64,000 nucleotides of DNA from Limibacter armeniacum (lineage in GTDB: Bacteria > Bacteroidota > Bacteroidia > Cytophagales > Flammeovirgaceae), in the NCBI RefSeq assembly GCF_036880985.1, contig NZ_JBAJNO010000004.1, positions 232,727 to 296,726 of the forward strand. The letters run 5' to 3'. Numbering within the stretch: the stretch's first letter is position 1; the number at the start of each line of letters is the position of its first letter. Positions 16,208 to 25,625 of this stretch are shown piece after piece. The position numbers and the translations under genes are program-made. Below the pieces are notes generated by a model, which was given only the letters and a program-made list of their open reading frames with translations, searched no databases and had not been told where the DNA came from.

Positions 16208-19200
16208 TTAAAACTCCACATCTATACCCAATGTGTACACCCTTGGTGTCGGATAGCGACCCATGTCCACATTCTGCATCAGCGGATTCTGATTGAATGC
16301 GCCAATTTCAGGATCGTAACCTGAGTAGTTGGTAAAGGTGTAAAGGTTCTGGATGCTGCTGTAAAGTCTCAGCTTCTGCACCATAAACCTGCGTGTCATC
16401 GCTGCAGGGAAAGTGTAAGCCAGTTTCACGTTCTGGATACGCAGATAAGAGCCATCCTCGATAAACCTGTCTGACATCCTGTTATTTCGGTTGACATCAT
16501 TGGTCGTGAATCGTGGAATGGTTGTTTCAGGGTTTGCCAGAGAAACCGCATACTGGTCATCATGTGCCGCTGAAGGATCACTGTACTGGTAGCGGGCACG
16601 GTTATTCACCTCCGCTGACTGGTTATTGTAAAGGCTGGTCTGCCCTTCAATCATCACCCTTGAATAGTTCAGGATATCACCTCCATAAGCACCGCTCAGG
16701 AATATGGACAAGTCAAATCCTTTGTACCTGAAGTTGTTATTGAAACCGAAAGTGAAATCAGGGTTAGGATTTCCGATAATGGTTTGGTCATCAGTATTGA
16801 TAATGCCATCTCCATTCAAGTCCTTAAACTTGACATCCCCTACCCAAACGCCGGAAGTCTTATCGACAAGGTTGACGCCATTCGGCTTCTCATCTGTTTC
16901 GGAACCATCCTGCTTCACTTGCACAGCGTGGTTGATAATGTCCTCACGGTCTTTGAATAATCCCTCCGTTACATAACCATAGAATACACCGATTGGCTGT
17001 CCTACCTTAGTCATGGTTGCTGTCTGGAACTCGGAATACCAATACAGGTTCTTGAAGTAAGGCTTGCTATTGTCTGCCAGATCCAATACTTCATTCCTGT
17101 TGACCGAAATATTGAAGTTCGATGACCATGTAAAGTCATTCTTGTCGTAGTTGACAGTCGCAAGTGCCACCTCTATACCTCGGTTCTGCAATGAACCTAC
17201 GTTACCATAAGGTGCGCTGATATCATCCCAACCAGTTCCTCCCAAATAGCTTGGCACAGAAAGCTGAAGCAACATGTCTTTGGTCTGTTTGTCGTACAGG
17301 TCGACAGTCAGTGTTGCCCTTCCACTAAACAGTGACAAGTCAACGCCCAAGTTATATTGCACGGTGCTTTCCCATTTCAAGGAAGGGTTGGCGATGTTAT
17401 TCATTCTGTAAGCCGTTCCGAAAGGCGTATTCAGGGTAACCATTGCTGAACCGTAGAGGTAGTTACCGATAGCCTGATTACCAACCTCACCGTAACCCAG
17501 TCTCAGTTTCAGGTCTTCCACCGCATCCAGTGACTGCATAAACGGTTCGTTCTTCACTCTCCAAGCAATAGAGCCTGATGGGAAGTAGCCCCACTTGTTT
17601 TCAGGGCCGAACTTGGACGAACCATCTGCACGAAGCGTGAATGTTGCCAAGTACTTGTCCTTAAAGCCGTAGTTGAACCTACCGAAATATGAAGCCAGTG
17701 AAGCGCCATCTTTCCAACCGTTGGTTACCGTACCGTCCTGCTCGCCTTGGCTCAATACCTGAATGTCATTGGATGCAAAATTTCTTTTGGTCACCTCTGA
17801 ACCTTCCCATGCTGATTTCTGAGCTTCCTGTCCTAACATAGCTGTCAGGCTGTGGTCATTGATTTTTGTATTATAAGTCACATAATTTTTCCAGATCCAG
17901 AAGAAGTTGCCTTCCTCACGCTGGCGCAACATGTTTTCCTTGTTCACCAAAGCACCCCAAGTATAAGTCGGGTGGAAAGCCTTGTTCAGGGATGCATTAT
18001 TGTCCATACCATATTCCGTTCTGAAAGTCAGTCCTTTCATCAAGGTTGCTTCGGCATAGAAGTTACCGAACAGCCTTTCCCTCTTCATGGTATTATCACG
18101 TATCAACGCTGCCGCCACAGGGTTATAGCTGACACCTGTATTGACCTGCTCCGGTCCGGCATATTCACCATTGATATCTTTTACAGGAGTCGCGGGCGTA
18201 GTCAGCAAGGCCTGCATGATCACCCCATCGCCGCCACTGTTCAGCGTGATTTCCTCATCAGTTCTGGCAAAGGAGATAGTTCCTCCTACTTTCAGCCATT
18301 TTTTCAGGTTGTTGTCAAGACTAATTCTGGTGGTAAACCTTTCAAAGTTGGAACCGATCACAATACCATCCTGACCAAAATAGCCACCTGTCAGCGCATA
18401 CTTTGTATTCTTTGTACCGCCTGTTACAGAAACCTGATGGCTTTGCATAGCCGCTTCACGGAATATTGCCTGCTGCCAGTTGGTACCTTCTCCCAACAGA
18501 CTTGGGTCAAGGTAGCGTTGATCAGGTATCTGGTTAATGTCCTGAGCTACCGTCAACTGATAGTCCGCAAATTCCTTTAGGTTCATCATCTCAATTGTGC
18601 GAGGCAATTCCTGCACACCGTAGTAAGCATTGTAGGAGATTTTCGCTTCACCTTCCTGTCCTCTCTTCGTGGTGATTAGTACTACCCCATTGGCTGCCCT
18701 TGCTCCATAAATGGCAGTAGCAGAAGCATCTTTCAACACTTCCATGCTGACAATATCATTCGGGTTAATGGTAGAAAGTGGGTTTACCTGATTCTGTCCG
18801 TTTGCACCACCAGCCCAGTCAAAACCAGCCGTTGATACTGCATCACCTTGAAATGGGATACCATCAATGACATAAAGAGGCTCACTTGAACCTGTAATGG
18901 AGTTGGCTCCACGAATCCTGATGGAAGCCACACCACCCGGCTGACCCGAGTTCTGCGTCACCTGTACCCCTGCAATCCTACCTTGCAATGCCTGATCGAT
19001 ATTGGTGGTCACAGCATTGCTTAACTCCTCAACACCTACAGAAGCCACAGCCCCTGTCAGGTCACTTTTCTTTTGGGTACCGTAACCTACCACCACCACT
19101 TCACTCAACTCAACAAGGTCTTCTTCCATCGTGATGCTGATAGCGCTTTTCCCTTTTACACTGATTGTCTGGCTGATATACCCTACAAAGTTGAATACCA

Positions 19201-19423
19201 GATTACCTGATGAAGGTACCTCAATGGCATACTTGCCAGCTATATCCGTAGTTGTTCCGTTTGTTGTTCCTTCTACCAGAATGGTAACGCCAGGCATAGG
19301 CTCACCTTTAACGTCCGTAACCGTACCCGCTACCTTGATGCTCTGAGCCATTGCCATATTCAGGCAGAGCAGTAAAGGAAGGAGTGCAATCCATTTTTTC
19401 ATTTTCAGATACACATGCTTCAT
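16208..19423 (-). CDS. SusC/RagA TonB-dependent outer-membrane transporter (unit A)
   Basis: A 1071-residue SusC homologue. Features in order are the signal peptide MKHVYLKMKKWIALLPLLLC to MAQS, a carboxypeptidase-D-like domain (VAGTVTDVKGEPMPGVTILV), TonB box/plug (VVVGYGTQKKSDLTGAVASV), the motif NGVVLITTKRGQ, and a long barrel ending TLGIDVEF. It is the first large gene of unit A, 159 bp downstream of the small ORF at 19583-19684. Together with the SusD at 14520-16181 it should import xylan fragments; the exact substrate size is unknown. Confidence 0.96.
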   Translation of the reverse strand: MKHVYLKMKKWIALLPLLLCLNMAMAQSIKVAGTVTDVKGEPMPGVTILVEGTTNGTTTDIAGKYAIEVPSSGNLVFNFVGYISQTISVKGKSAISITMEEDLVELSEVVVVGYGTQKKSDLTGAVASVGVEELSNAVTTNIDQALQGRIAGVQVTQNSGQPGGVASIRIRGANSITGSSEPLYVIDGIPFQGDAVSTAGFDWAGGANGQNQVNPLSTINPNDIVSMEVLKDASATAIYGARAANGVVLITTKRGQEGEAKISYNAYYGVQELPRTIEMMNLKEFADYQLTVAQDINQIPDQRYLDPSLLGEGTNWQQAIFREAAMQSHQVSVTGGTKNTKYALTGGYFGQDGIVIGSNFERFTTRISLDNNLKKWLKVGGTISFARTDEEITLNSGGDGVIMQALLTTPATPVKDINGEYAGPEQVNTGVSYNPVAAALIRDNTMKRERLFGNFYAEATLMKGLTFRTEYGMDNNASLNKAFHPTYTWGALVNKENMLRQREEGNFFWIWKNYVTYNTKINDHSLTAMLGQEAQKSAWEGSEVTKRNFASNDIQVLSQGEQDGTVTNGWKDGASLASYFGRFNYGFKDKYLATFTLRADGSSKFGPENKWGYFPSGSIAWRVKNEPFMQSLDAVEDLKLRLGYGEVGNQAIGNYLYGSAMVTLNTPFGTAYRMNNIANPSLKWESTVQYNLGVDLSLFSGRATLTVDLYDKQTKDMLLQLSVPSYLGGTGWDDISAPYGNVGSLQNRGIEVALATVNYDKNDFTWSSNFNISVNRNEVLDLADNSKPYFKNLYWYSEFQTATMTKVGQPIGVFYGYVTEGLFKDREDIINHAVQVKQDGSETDEKPNGVNLVDKTSGVWVGDVKFKDLNGDGIINTDDQTIIGNPNPDFTFGFNNNFRYKGFDLSIFLSGAYGGDILNYSRVMIEGQTSLYNNQSAEVNNRARYQYSDPSAAHDDQYAVSLANPETTIPRFTTNDVNRNNRMSDRFIEDGSYLRIQNVKLAYTFPAAMTRRFMVQKLRLYSSIQNLYTFTNYSGYDPEIGAFNQNPLMQNVDMGRYPTPRVYTLGIDVEF

Positions 19424-19582
19424 GTTGTTATTGTTTTGGGTTCATGATTATAGCTTCAGTAGTTAGCGCTGCTATTTCGGAGGCAGATTTTAATTTGTAG
19501 TTTTCTTACATTTTAATTGTAGTGGTTTGTTATTGGGTTTATCAAATTCTTGAACTGTGCCTGACAAAGAAATCTATACGCT

Positions 19583-19684
19583 TTATAGGATGCGAACAAT
19601 TGCGATCAGCAATCCTATCAGGCATGAAACCAGAACGGTTTCAATAATTCTCCTCATCCTTCTGGACGTCTCCAGCTTCTTCAT
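19583..19684 (-). CDS. Small single-span membrane protein in the leader of unit A
   Basis: A 33-residue product with a basic N-terminal part (MKKLETSRRMRR) and one hydrophobic segment (IIETVLVSCLIGLLIAIV). It is the gapless homologue of the ORF at 12649-12750 (18 of 33 identical) and sits at the same distance from the direct-repeat site (the repeat begins 108 bp upstream here, 107 there). No Shine-Dalgarno is evident, as usual in this group; the ATG is preceded by AAA. It is followed by a 159 bp gap before SusC. Function unknown. Confidence 0.7.
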   Translation of the reverse strand: MKKLETSRRMRRIIETVLVSCLIGLLIAIVRIL

Positions 19685-19713
19685 TTTGTCAAATTTTTTC
19701 TATTGAAATCAAT

Positions 19714-19721
19714 TAAAGGTA
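19714..19721 (-). promoter_or_regulatory. Probable -7 promoter box of unit A
   Basis: The minus strand reads TACCTTTA, matching TAnnTTT of the Bacteroidota -7 element. It is 71 bp from the TGCAACATTT repeat, identical to unit B. No -33 TTG is present at the normal spacing, so activation by the HTCS is likely needed. Confidence 0.55.
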
Positions 19722-19791
19722 GATAAACGTACGAGTGACACATATAACAAATGTGGCATGTAATTGTATATTTGACGCATATCATCATTCA

Positions 19792-19822
19792 TGCAACATT
19801 TGTATCTTTTTTTGCAACATTT
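19792..19822 (-). promoter_or_regulatory. Direct-repeat binding site for the HTCS regulator (unit A)
   Basis: Copies of TGCAACATTT begin at 19792 and 19813, again with a 21 bp period. The flanking block at 19722-19778 is conserved with 12787-12843, including ATAAACGTA, ATAACAAATG, GTAATTGTA/TTAATTGTA and TTTGACGC. Presence in both leaders and nowhere else that I noticed marks it as the locus-specific operator. Confidence 0.7.
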
Positions 19823-19876
19823 TTCCTTATTCAGGGCAAAGAATCACGATTTCAGCTATCAAAAGGGCAAAAAAAT

Positions 19877-19896
19877 AGAGCCCTAAATAGGGCTCT
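19877..19896 (-). terminator. Terminator of the HTCS gene
   Basis: AGAGCCCTA (19877-19885) and TAGGGCTCT (19888-19896) form a 9 bp stem with a two-base centre. On the minus strand it is followed by ATTTTTTTGC. It lies 100 bp after the HTCS stop codon and insulates the unit A promoter. Confidence 0.8.
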
Positions 19897-19996
19897 TATT
19901 CTGTTTATCAGGTTTGTATGTATTACACCTAATGGTGTTCGGTTTATGTTGACGCTTTATCTCAATATTCTATTCGCATATTCTGAGGAAAAAGAA

Positions 19997-22900
19997 TTAT
20001 GCCTCCACATCATTTTTGACATCCTGCTTAGGAGAAACTCCAAAGTAAGACTTATAGCACTTGGTAAAGTAAGATGGGGAAGAGAATCCTACGATATAAC
20101 ATATATCACTGATACTGCCATTTCCGGCCTGAATCAGTTTTCGGGCTTCTTCCAACCTGACTCTTCGGATAAACTCCGTGGCAGAAATTCCAGTCAATGC
20201 CTTCACTTTTCTGTACAGCTGGCTTCTACTCAAGCTTGACTCATCTGCCAGCATTTCCACAGTCAGGTCCGGATCTTTAATATGCTTATGGATAATACTG
20301 ACCACTTTCTGCAAAAAGTCTTTGTCCAACGAGGTGGTGTTCTCCATCTCTTTGGTTGCACCAAATCCGCCGAAAAACTTTTCAAACAACACTTGACGGC
20401 TTGTCTGCAATTGTCTCAAGTGTGCCCGCAACAACCCGATGTCAAAAGGTTTGCTGATATAGGCATCAGCTCCGGTATCGATTCCCCTTACCTTATCGTC
20501 AAGTGCACTTTTGGCTGTCAGCATCAGCAATGGAATATGGCAGGTCTTGATGTCTGCCTTTATTTTTTCACATAACTCAAAACCATCCATTTCCGGCATC
20601 ATCACATCCGTCACAATCAGGTCAGGCTGAATGCTTAGAGCTTTCTCCAGTCCTTCTCTTCCATTATTGGCTGTATAAAGCCTATAACTGTTTTGCAGTT
20701 CACTTTTCAGGTAATTCCTTAGTTCGTAATTGTCCTCAACCAACAGTAATACCGGTAGCTTTTGAGCATTGTCCTGACATTCATCCGGTAACTGTGCACT
20801 TTGTTTTTCCTTGGTCACTTTGCCAGATTCCAAAACACTTTCTTCCAAAAATGGCTTGTCCTTTAAGGTTAATTCCAAAGGGAAATACAGGTGAAAGGTT
20901 GTCCCTTTACCCAATTCACTTTCCACCTCTACCTTGCCATTGTGCAGTTCGACAAAGTGCTTGACCACTTCCAAACCAATACCCGTTCCGCCATAATAGT
21001 GTTGCTGTTCCAATTGGTAGAATCGCTCAAAAATACGCTCCAGCTGATCTTCTGCTATTCCCGGTCCAGTATCCGAAACTGACAGTTTAAGGTGTTTTGC
21101 GCCGTTATTTACCTGTTCTGTATCGAGCTGAACCCGAATCTTTCCACCTTCTTTTGTCAACTTAAAGGCATTGGAAAGCAAATTGAACAAGATTTTCTCA
21201 ACCATGGAAGCATCCAAAACGGCACGATAATCCTGCTCATCATGTACTACTTCCAATGCTATATTCCTGCTCCTTGCTTCTTCGGCAAAATAATCTACCA
21301 CTTCTGATACGATCATTTTGGCATCTGTTTCAGCCGCTTTCAGTTTCATATTGTTGGCATTCAGCTTTCGGAAATCGAGCAACTCATCAATCAGCCGCTT
21401 CAGACGGTGCGCATTCCTGTAAATCGTATTGTGTTTCTGCATCACATCAGGAGAAAAACGCTCCTGCTCCATCATGCTTTTCAATGGATTGACGATCAGC
21501 GTAAGTGGTGTCCTGAACTCATGCGAGATATTGGTAAAGAACTGTAGTTTCTTCTGGGTCAGTTCTTCCTGCTGTCTGAATCGCATCCGTTCAAAACGCA
21601 ATTCCTCTTTCTCCTTATGTCTCATCTTAATCAGCTGAGATAACAAACCCAACCCTAACAGGAATGCAATGACGTACAAGCCAATTGCCCAATTGCTTTG
21701 GTACCAAGGTGGCAGAATGACGATTTTTAAGGTTACTTCCTCTGACCATTCCCACTCACTGTTGGCCGCTTTCAGATGGAAGGTATAGTTTCCTCTTTTC
21801 AATGAAGTATATGTAGCACTGCGTTGATTGCCTACATAGTTCCATTGTTTTTCAGGACCTTCCAGATAATAAGCGAACTCTATCAGTTCAGGGTTTCCGA
21901 AATCAATTCCCGTAAAATCAAGCGTAAAGGTGGTCTGGTCATAGGACAATCTTATTTCCTTGGCTTTCGAAATATCCTTATCCAAAGGTGAATTTTTCTG
22001 CTCCGGCAAGACTACCTTGTTGAAGATGCGCAGGTTCTTCAAATACGTCTTGACCTTTTTCTGCCCAACAGCATGCTCCTCACTTATATCCAATGCGTTG
22101 ATGCCTTTCAAACTTCCAAAGTAAATTTTGTCAGAACCGGAAGTAGCCACCACTGCATTGTAATTGAAGCTGTTGGAAAGCAATCCCTCATTCTTGGAGA
22201 AATTCCTGAACGATCCTGTGCTCGGATTCCAGACTGAAATGCCTGACTTACCTGTAATCCAGATGCGTCCTTTGCTATCTTCCGTCAACGCACAAATCGT
22301 TTCCTGCCTTAAACCTTCATTTCTCGTAAATCGCTGAAGCTTGCCTTTATCTGGATTAAAACTGTAAAGTCCTGCTCCATCAGTACCAATCCAGATATTT
22401 CCTGACTTGTCCTCAAACAGCGAGAGTATATTATTGAATCCGGGGTGAAGTTTCCCGTATTTTTCAAGCTGATTGAATGGTGTAATACTGAAATTGCCTT
22501 CCTTTTCAGTCAGCGTGAACAGACCATGGGTTGCACCAATCCAGATATTACCTTTATTATCAACAAGCACTTTTCTGATATCGGCATTTTCCAGACCATA
22601 TTTTTTAAAGTCTTCCCCTTCCAGATGTGTGATTGTCTTGTCTTGTGCATGGTACTTATGTACCCCTCCTTTGAAGGTCGCTATCCAAATATTGCCTTCT
22701 TTATCTTCATCAAAACCGATTACCTTATTGGAAAGCAGTTGTCCATTTCCTGAGTCGGTCCTGAAATTGGCAAACCTGTTACTTCCTTTTGGCAACATAA
22801 AAATGCCTCCATCCCAGCAGCCAACCCAAAGGTTTCCCTTTGTATCCATCATCAGTCCCTGAACAGCATTGTTGGTTAAGCCTGAAAAACATTGTTGGTG

Positions 22901-24079
22901 CTGTGCATTGGCATGAATAAAACGGTTTTCACTGATCAGGTACTTATCTATACCTCCGCCATCCATGCCGACCCAAAGTATGCTGTCATGCTGCATAACC
23001 AACCCATTGACAGACGATGCCGCCAATGAATTCGGGTCGCTGGCATTCTGCTCTATAGACTCAAATTTGTAATAGTCTGGGGCATATAGTCCAATTCCAT
23101 ATTCATAATAACCCAACCATACACGGCTGTCATCCATGGCATGCAAAGCCCAGATTGAATTGGACTCCAAGGAGGTTTTGTTTTTTCCGTCCTTCTTGAG
23201 GTGTGTGACGGTTCGGGTATCGTTTTCCATCACAAAAATGCCATCGTTCTCTGTTGCAAACCATACCCCTTCCGCTTCTGTCTCTGCGATATCCATCACC
23301 CTTGCATTGGTCAATGGATAATGTACTACCTCATAAATATCACCCGAAACCCTTGAGATATTGGCACAAAGCATTCCTTTACCTGTAGTCCCAATCCAAA
23401 GTTTTCCACTTTTGTCAAGGTAAACGGATTCCATTGGCATAGAAAGGAGATCACTGCCTTTTACTTTGAAAGCCTGCCCTTTATGATAGCAGAAAAGTCC
23501 CAGATTCGTTGCCAGAAAAACCTGCCCATGTTGCCCATCTGTCATTTCAAATATCTGAAGATGCGCTGGAAGTGTATTGACTTTTTCCACCTGCCTCGAC
23601 TGTGGATCCAGTAAAACCAGTCCAAGAGAATGGGTACCTACCAGCAGTTTGCCGTCTTCGATCTCAGTAATGCTTGAAACGGGATGTCCGTCAAAAAACT
23701 TCAACCGATCGAATTTTCTGAGTCTGCTGTCATAAAGGTTTAATCCTTTTTCCGTTCCGACCCACAAACGGTTACTCTTGTCCTCAAATACATTGTGGAT
23801 AAAGTTGCTGTTGATAGAGGTGGAATCCTGCCAGTCAAAAGAAAGGCGCTCATAGGAAACACCATCGAAGCGGTAAAGGCCACTCCCGAATGTTCCAATC
23901 CAGAGGTAGCCCATATGGTCTTCCTCAAAAGCACTGATAGGCCTGTTGGGTGAGTTGTTATCAAAGGAGATAAAATGCCAAGGTTTTTGGGTTTCAGCAC
24001 ACACAAAAGTTGATAACACACACATGTAAAAGCACAATGAGAATGCTAAAAAGTGCTTATAGTCAATTCTGTTCATCAA
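19997..24079 (-). CDS. Hybrid two-component system sensor/regulator (HTCS) of the xylan locus
   Basis: This 1360-residue protein combines a whole two-component system. A signal/TM sequence at about 5-27 is followed by many periplasmic two-component-regulator propeller repeats (GNIWIGT, GKLWIGT, GRIWITG motifs) to about residue 660, then a Y_Y_Y domain to about 770. A transmembrane segment (WAIGLYVIAFLLGLGLLSQL) leads to HisKA with NISHEFRTPL (His853) and HATPase_c (LFNLLSNAFK, GTGIGLEVVKHFV). A receiver follows with DVMMPEMDG (Asp1158), and an AraC-type HTH at about 1260-1355 (MLADESSLSRSQLYRKVKALT, ICYIVGFSSPSYFTKCYKSYFG). Such proteins bind an oligosaccharide in the periplasm and activate their SusCD operons. 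The matched direct repeats upstream of units A and B are the likely targets. Start at 24079 or 24076. Confidence 0.96.
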   Translation of the reverse strand: MMNRIDYKHFLAFSLCFYMCVLSTFVCAETQKPWHFISFDNNSPNRPISAFEEDHMGYLWIGTFGSGLYRFDGVSYERLSFDWQDSTSINSNFIHNVFEDKSNRLWVGTEKGLNLYDSRLRKFDRLKFFDGHPVSSITEIEDGKLLVGTHSLGLVLLDPQSRQVEKVNTLPAHLQIFEMTDGQHGQVFLATNLGLFCYHKGQAFKVKGSDLLSMPMESVYLDKSGKLWIGTTGKGMLCANISRVSGDIYEVVHYPLTNARVMDIAETEAEGVWFATENDGIFVMENDTRTVTHLKKDGKNKTSLESNSIWALHAMDDSRVWLGYYEYGIGLYAPDYYKFESIEQNASDPNSLAASSVNGLVMQHDSILWVGMDGGGIDKYLISENRFIHANAQHQQCFSGLTNNAVQGLMMDTKGNLWVGCWDGGIFMLPKGSNRFANFRTDSGNGQLLSNKVIGFDEDKEGNIWIATFKGGVHKYHAQDKTITHLEGEDFKKYGLENADIRKVLVDNKGNIWIGATHGLFTLTEKEGNFSITPFNQLEKYGKLHPGFNNILSLFEDKSGNIWIGTDGAGLYSFNPDKGKLQRFTRNEGLRQETICALTEDSKGRIWITGKSGISVWNPSTGSFRNFSKNEGLLSNSFNYNAVVATSGSDKIYFGSLKGINALDISEEHAVGQKKVKTYLKNLRIFNKVVLPEQKNSPLDKDISKAKEIRLSYDQTTFTLDFTGIDFGNPELIEFAYYLEGPEKQWNYVGNQRSATYTSLKRGNYTFHLKAANSEWEWSEEVTLKIVILPPWYQSNWAIGLYVIAFLLGLGLLSQLIKMRHKEKEELRFERMRFRQQEELTQKKLQFFTNISHEFRTPLTLIVNPLKSMMEQERFSPDVMQKHNTIYRNAHRLKRLIDELLDFRKLNANNMKLKAAETDAKMIVSEVVDYFAEEARSRNIALEVVHDEQDYRAVLDASMVEKILFNLLSNAFKLTKEGGKIRVQLDTEQVNNGAKHLKLSVSDTGPGIAEDQLERIFERFYQLEQQHYYGGTGIGLEVVKHFVELHNGKVEVESELGKGTTFHLYFPLELTLKDKPFLEESVLESGKVTKEKQSAQLPDECQDNAQKLPVLLLVEDNYELRNYLKSELQNSYRLYTANNGREGLEKALSIQPDLIVTDVMMPEMDGFELCEKIKADIKTCHIPLLMLTAKSALDDKVRGIDTGADAYISKPFDIGLLRAHLRQLQTSRQVLFEKFFGGFGATKEMENTTSLDKDFLQKVVSIIHKHIKDPDLTVEMLADESSLSRSQLYRKVKALTGISATEFIRRVRLEEARKLIQAGNGSISDICYIVGFSSPSYFTKCYKSYFGVSPKQDVKNDVEA

Positions 24080-24119
24080 TTCAATAGGTATATCCGCAAG
24101 TCTTTTTGCGATGTAGTAA

Positions 24120-24134
24120 TTGTTGCAGCAACAA
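24120..24134. promoter_or_regulatory. Perfect palindrome upstream of the HTCS gene
   Basis: TTGTTGCAGCAACAA is a perfect 15-base palindrome 41-55 bp before the HTCS start. Each arm contains GCAACA, the core of the TGCAACATTT half-sites at units A and B. It may be an autoregulatory site or a structured 5' leader; the resemblance may be chance. The rest of 24135-24373 shows nothing I can name. Confidence 0.4.
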
Positions 24135-24373
24135 GGTGTTAATTCTATTGTAAATTATACGTTTAATTCGAATAATTCAATATTTTCCACCTTATAAAAA
24201 AGGTAATATTTTCATTTTTTAGTCTTATAGGTAAATATCACTTGTAGTTGGTTCAGTATTTCAGAATTCCTGTTTTTAAGTAATGGAGTTACACTTTATA
24301 CAAGCTTTGAGCGCATATAGCCAAAGCTGAATTGAAGTATTGCCAAAATAAAGCCCCTCCTATTAGTAATTAG

Positions 24374-24392
24374 TCTAAATAGTATTTTAAAT
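24374..24392 (+). promoter_or_regulatory. Motif shared with the imelysin promoter, candidate iron box
   Basis: TCTAAATAGTATTTTAAAT, 58 bp before the PepSY gene, matches TCTAAATAATATTTTAAAA at 57823-57841, ahead of the imelysin operon, at 17 of 19 positions. Both genes are of iron-related families. On the minus strand it reads ATTTAGA, the half-site of Fur-type boxes reported for Bacteroidota. The assignment to Fur is inference. Confidence 0.45.
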
Positions 24393-24449
24393 TTACTCCA
24401 CTTTTTATTTCAATCTTAGCTAAGACACAGACACTATTAATGTCTAATC

Positions 24450-25613
24450 ATGAAACAAAATAGACTCAGAAAATTTTTGGTTGATATACACCTTTGGCTA
24501 GGTGTAGGGAGCGGAATCATACTTTTTATTGTCTGCTTTACAGGTACTGTAATGGTCTATCAGGATGAAATTCTTGATCTGATAAATGGTGACCAACATA
24601 CCGTTACAGTCACTGATGGAAGCAGCAAAGTAACGATTGACCAGTTAATCCAAAAAATTGAATCTGAAGAAGGGAAGGCTGTAACAGGTTTATCCATTCC
24701 TTCAGAGACAAATGAAGCATATACCTTTACGTTAGCCCCAAATGAAGGGGAACGTAGAGGAAAAAGAATTTCGGTAGATCCTTATAATGGAGAAGTCTTA
24801 CCACATATAGATCAGGCAGGTCGTGACTTTTTTAGAGTGATGTTCAGGTTACACAGATGGTTGCTACTTGATTCCAAAATTGGACGCCCAATCGTTGGCG
24901 TAGCGACACTGATTTTTGTTGTATTATGCCTAACTGGGCTTTACCTGTGGGTTCCTATAAACTGGAAGAGCTGGAAACAAGGGTTTAAGGTCAAGACATC
25001 CGGTAACTGGTACCGTCTCAACTACGACCTACACAATACCCTTGGCTTTTATGCATTGGGGCTTTTGCTTGTTATGTCACTGACTGGCTTGTGCTGGTCA
25101 TTTGGCTGGTATAGAGATGCTTTAAGTGTTGTTCTGGGAGATAAAGTATTTAACCGTGGAGGAGGCAAACCAACAGAAATTGCGTTAAGTGAGGATATAA
25201 AACCACTCTCAATGGAGCAATTGTTGGCTAAAGCAAATCAGACATTTGACTATGAAGGTAATATTTCATTGAGACTACCTAACGATTCCAATCATCCGGT
25301 TACTGTTATGAAACAGCCTACTGCATGGTATAAACCAAAGGCTTATGACAAGTTGGAAATACACCCTCAAACTGCTGAAATAGTCTCTGTTTCAAGATTT
25401 GGGGATAAACATCTGGGTCAAAAAATCTCTTCGCTGATTAAGCCACTTCACCTTGGTGATGTTTATGGGCAGGTTTCAAAGTTCTTTTACTTTATTGCAA
25501 GCCTAATTGCCACTTCACTACCTATCACAGGGGTGATAATCTGGATCAAACAGCTTCAGATCAGCAAACGAAAGAAGCTTAAAAAGGCTAAGCAACAAGT
25601 AACGATAGCATAG
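24450..25613 (+). CDS. PepSY-associated transmembrane protein
   Basis: This 387-residue inner-membrane protein has the PepSY-TM layout. TM1 is in HLWLGVGSGIILFIVCFTGT. A PepSY-like periplasmic domain (VTIDQLIQKIESEEG) follows, then TM2 (IVGVATLIFVVLCLTGLYLWVPI), YDLHNTLGFYALGLLLVMSLTGLCW, a second PepSY region, and a final TM (FIASLIATSLPITGVIIWI) with a Lys-rich tail. Members often accompany ferric-siderophore receptors and are proposed to reduce or release iron; no enzymatic motif proves this. It is monocistronic, ending in the terminator at 25626-25654. A homologous, truncated gene lies at the right end of the window (NYDLHNVLGFYAM). Confidence 0.9.
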   Translation: MKQNRLRKFLVDIHLWLGVGSGIILFIVCFTGTVMVYQDEILDLINGDQHTVTVTDGSSKVTIDQLIQKIESEEGKAVTGLSIPSETNEAYTFTLAPNEGERRGKRISVDPYNGEVLPHIDQAGRDFFRVMFRLHRWLLLDSKIGRPIVGVATLIFVVLCLTGLYLWVPINWKSWKQGFKVKTSGNWYRLNYDLHNTLGFYALGLLLVMSLTGLCWSFGWYRDALSVVLGDKVFNRGGGKPTEIALSEDIKPLSMEQLLAKANQTFDYEGNISLRLPNDSNHPVTVMKQPTAWYKPKAYDKLEIHPQTAEIVSVSRFGDKHLGQKISSLIKPLHLGDVYGQVSKFFYFIASLIATSLPITGVIIWIKQLQISKRKKLKKAKQQVTIA

Positions 25614-25625
25614 ATTTAAGATAAA

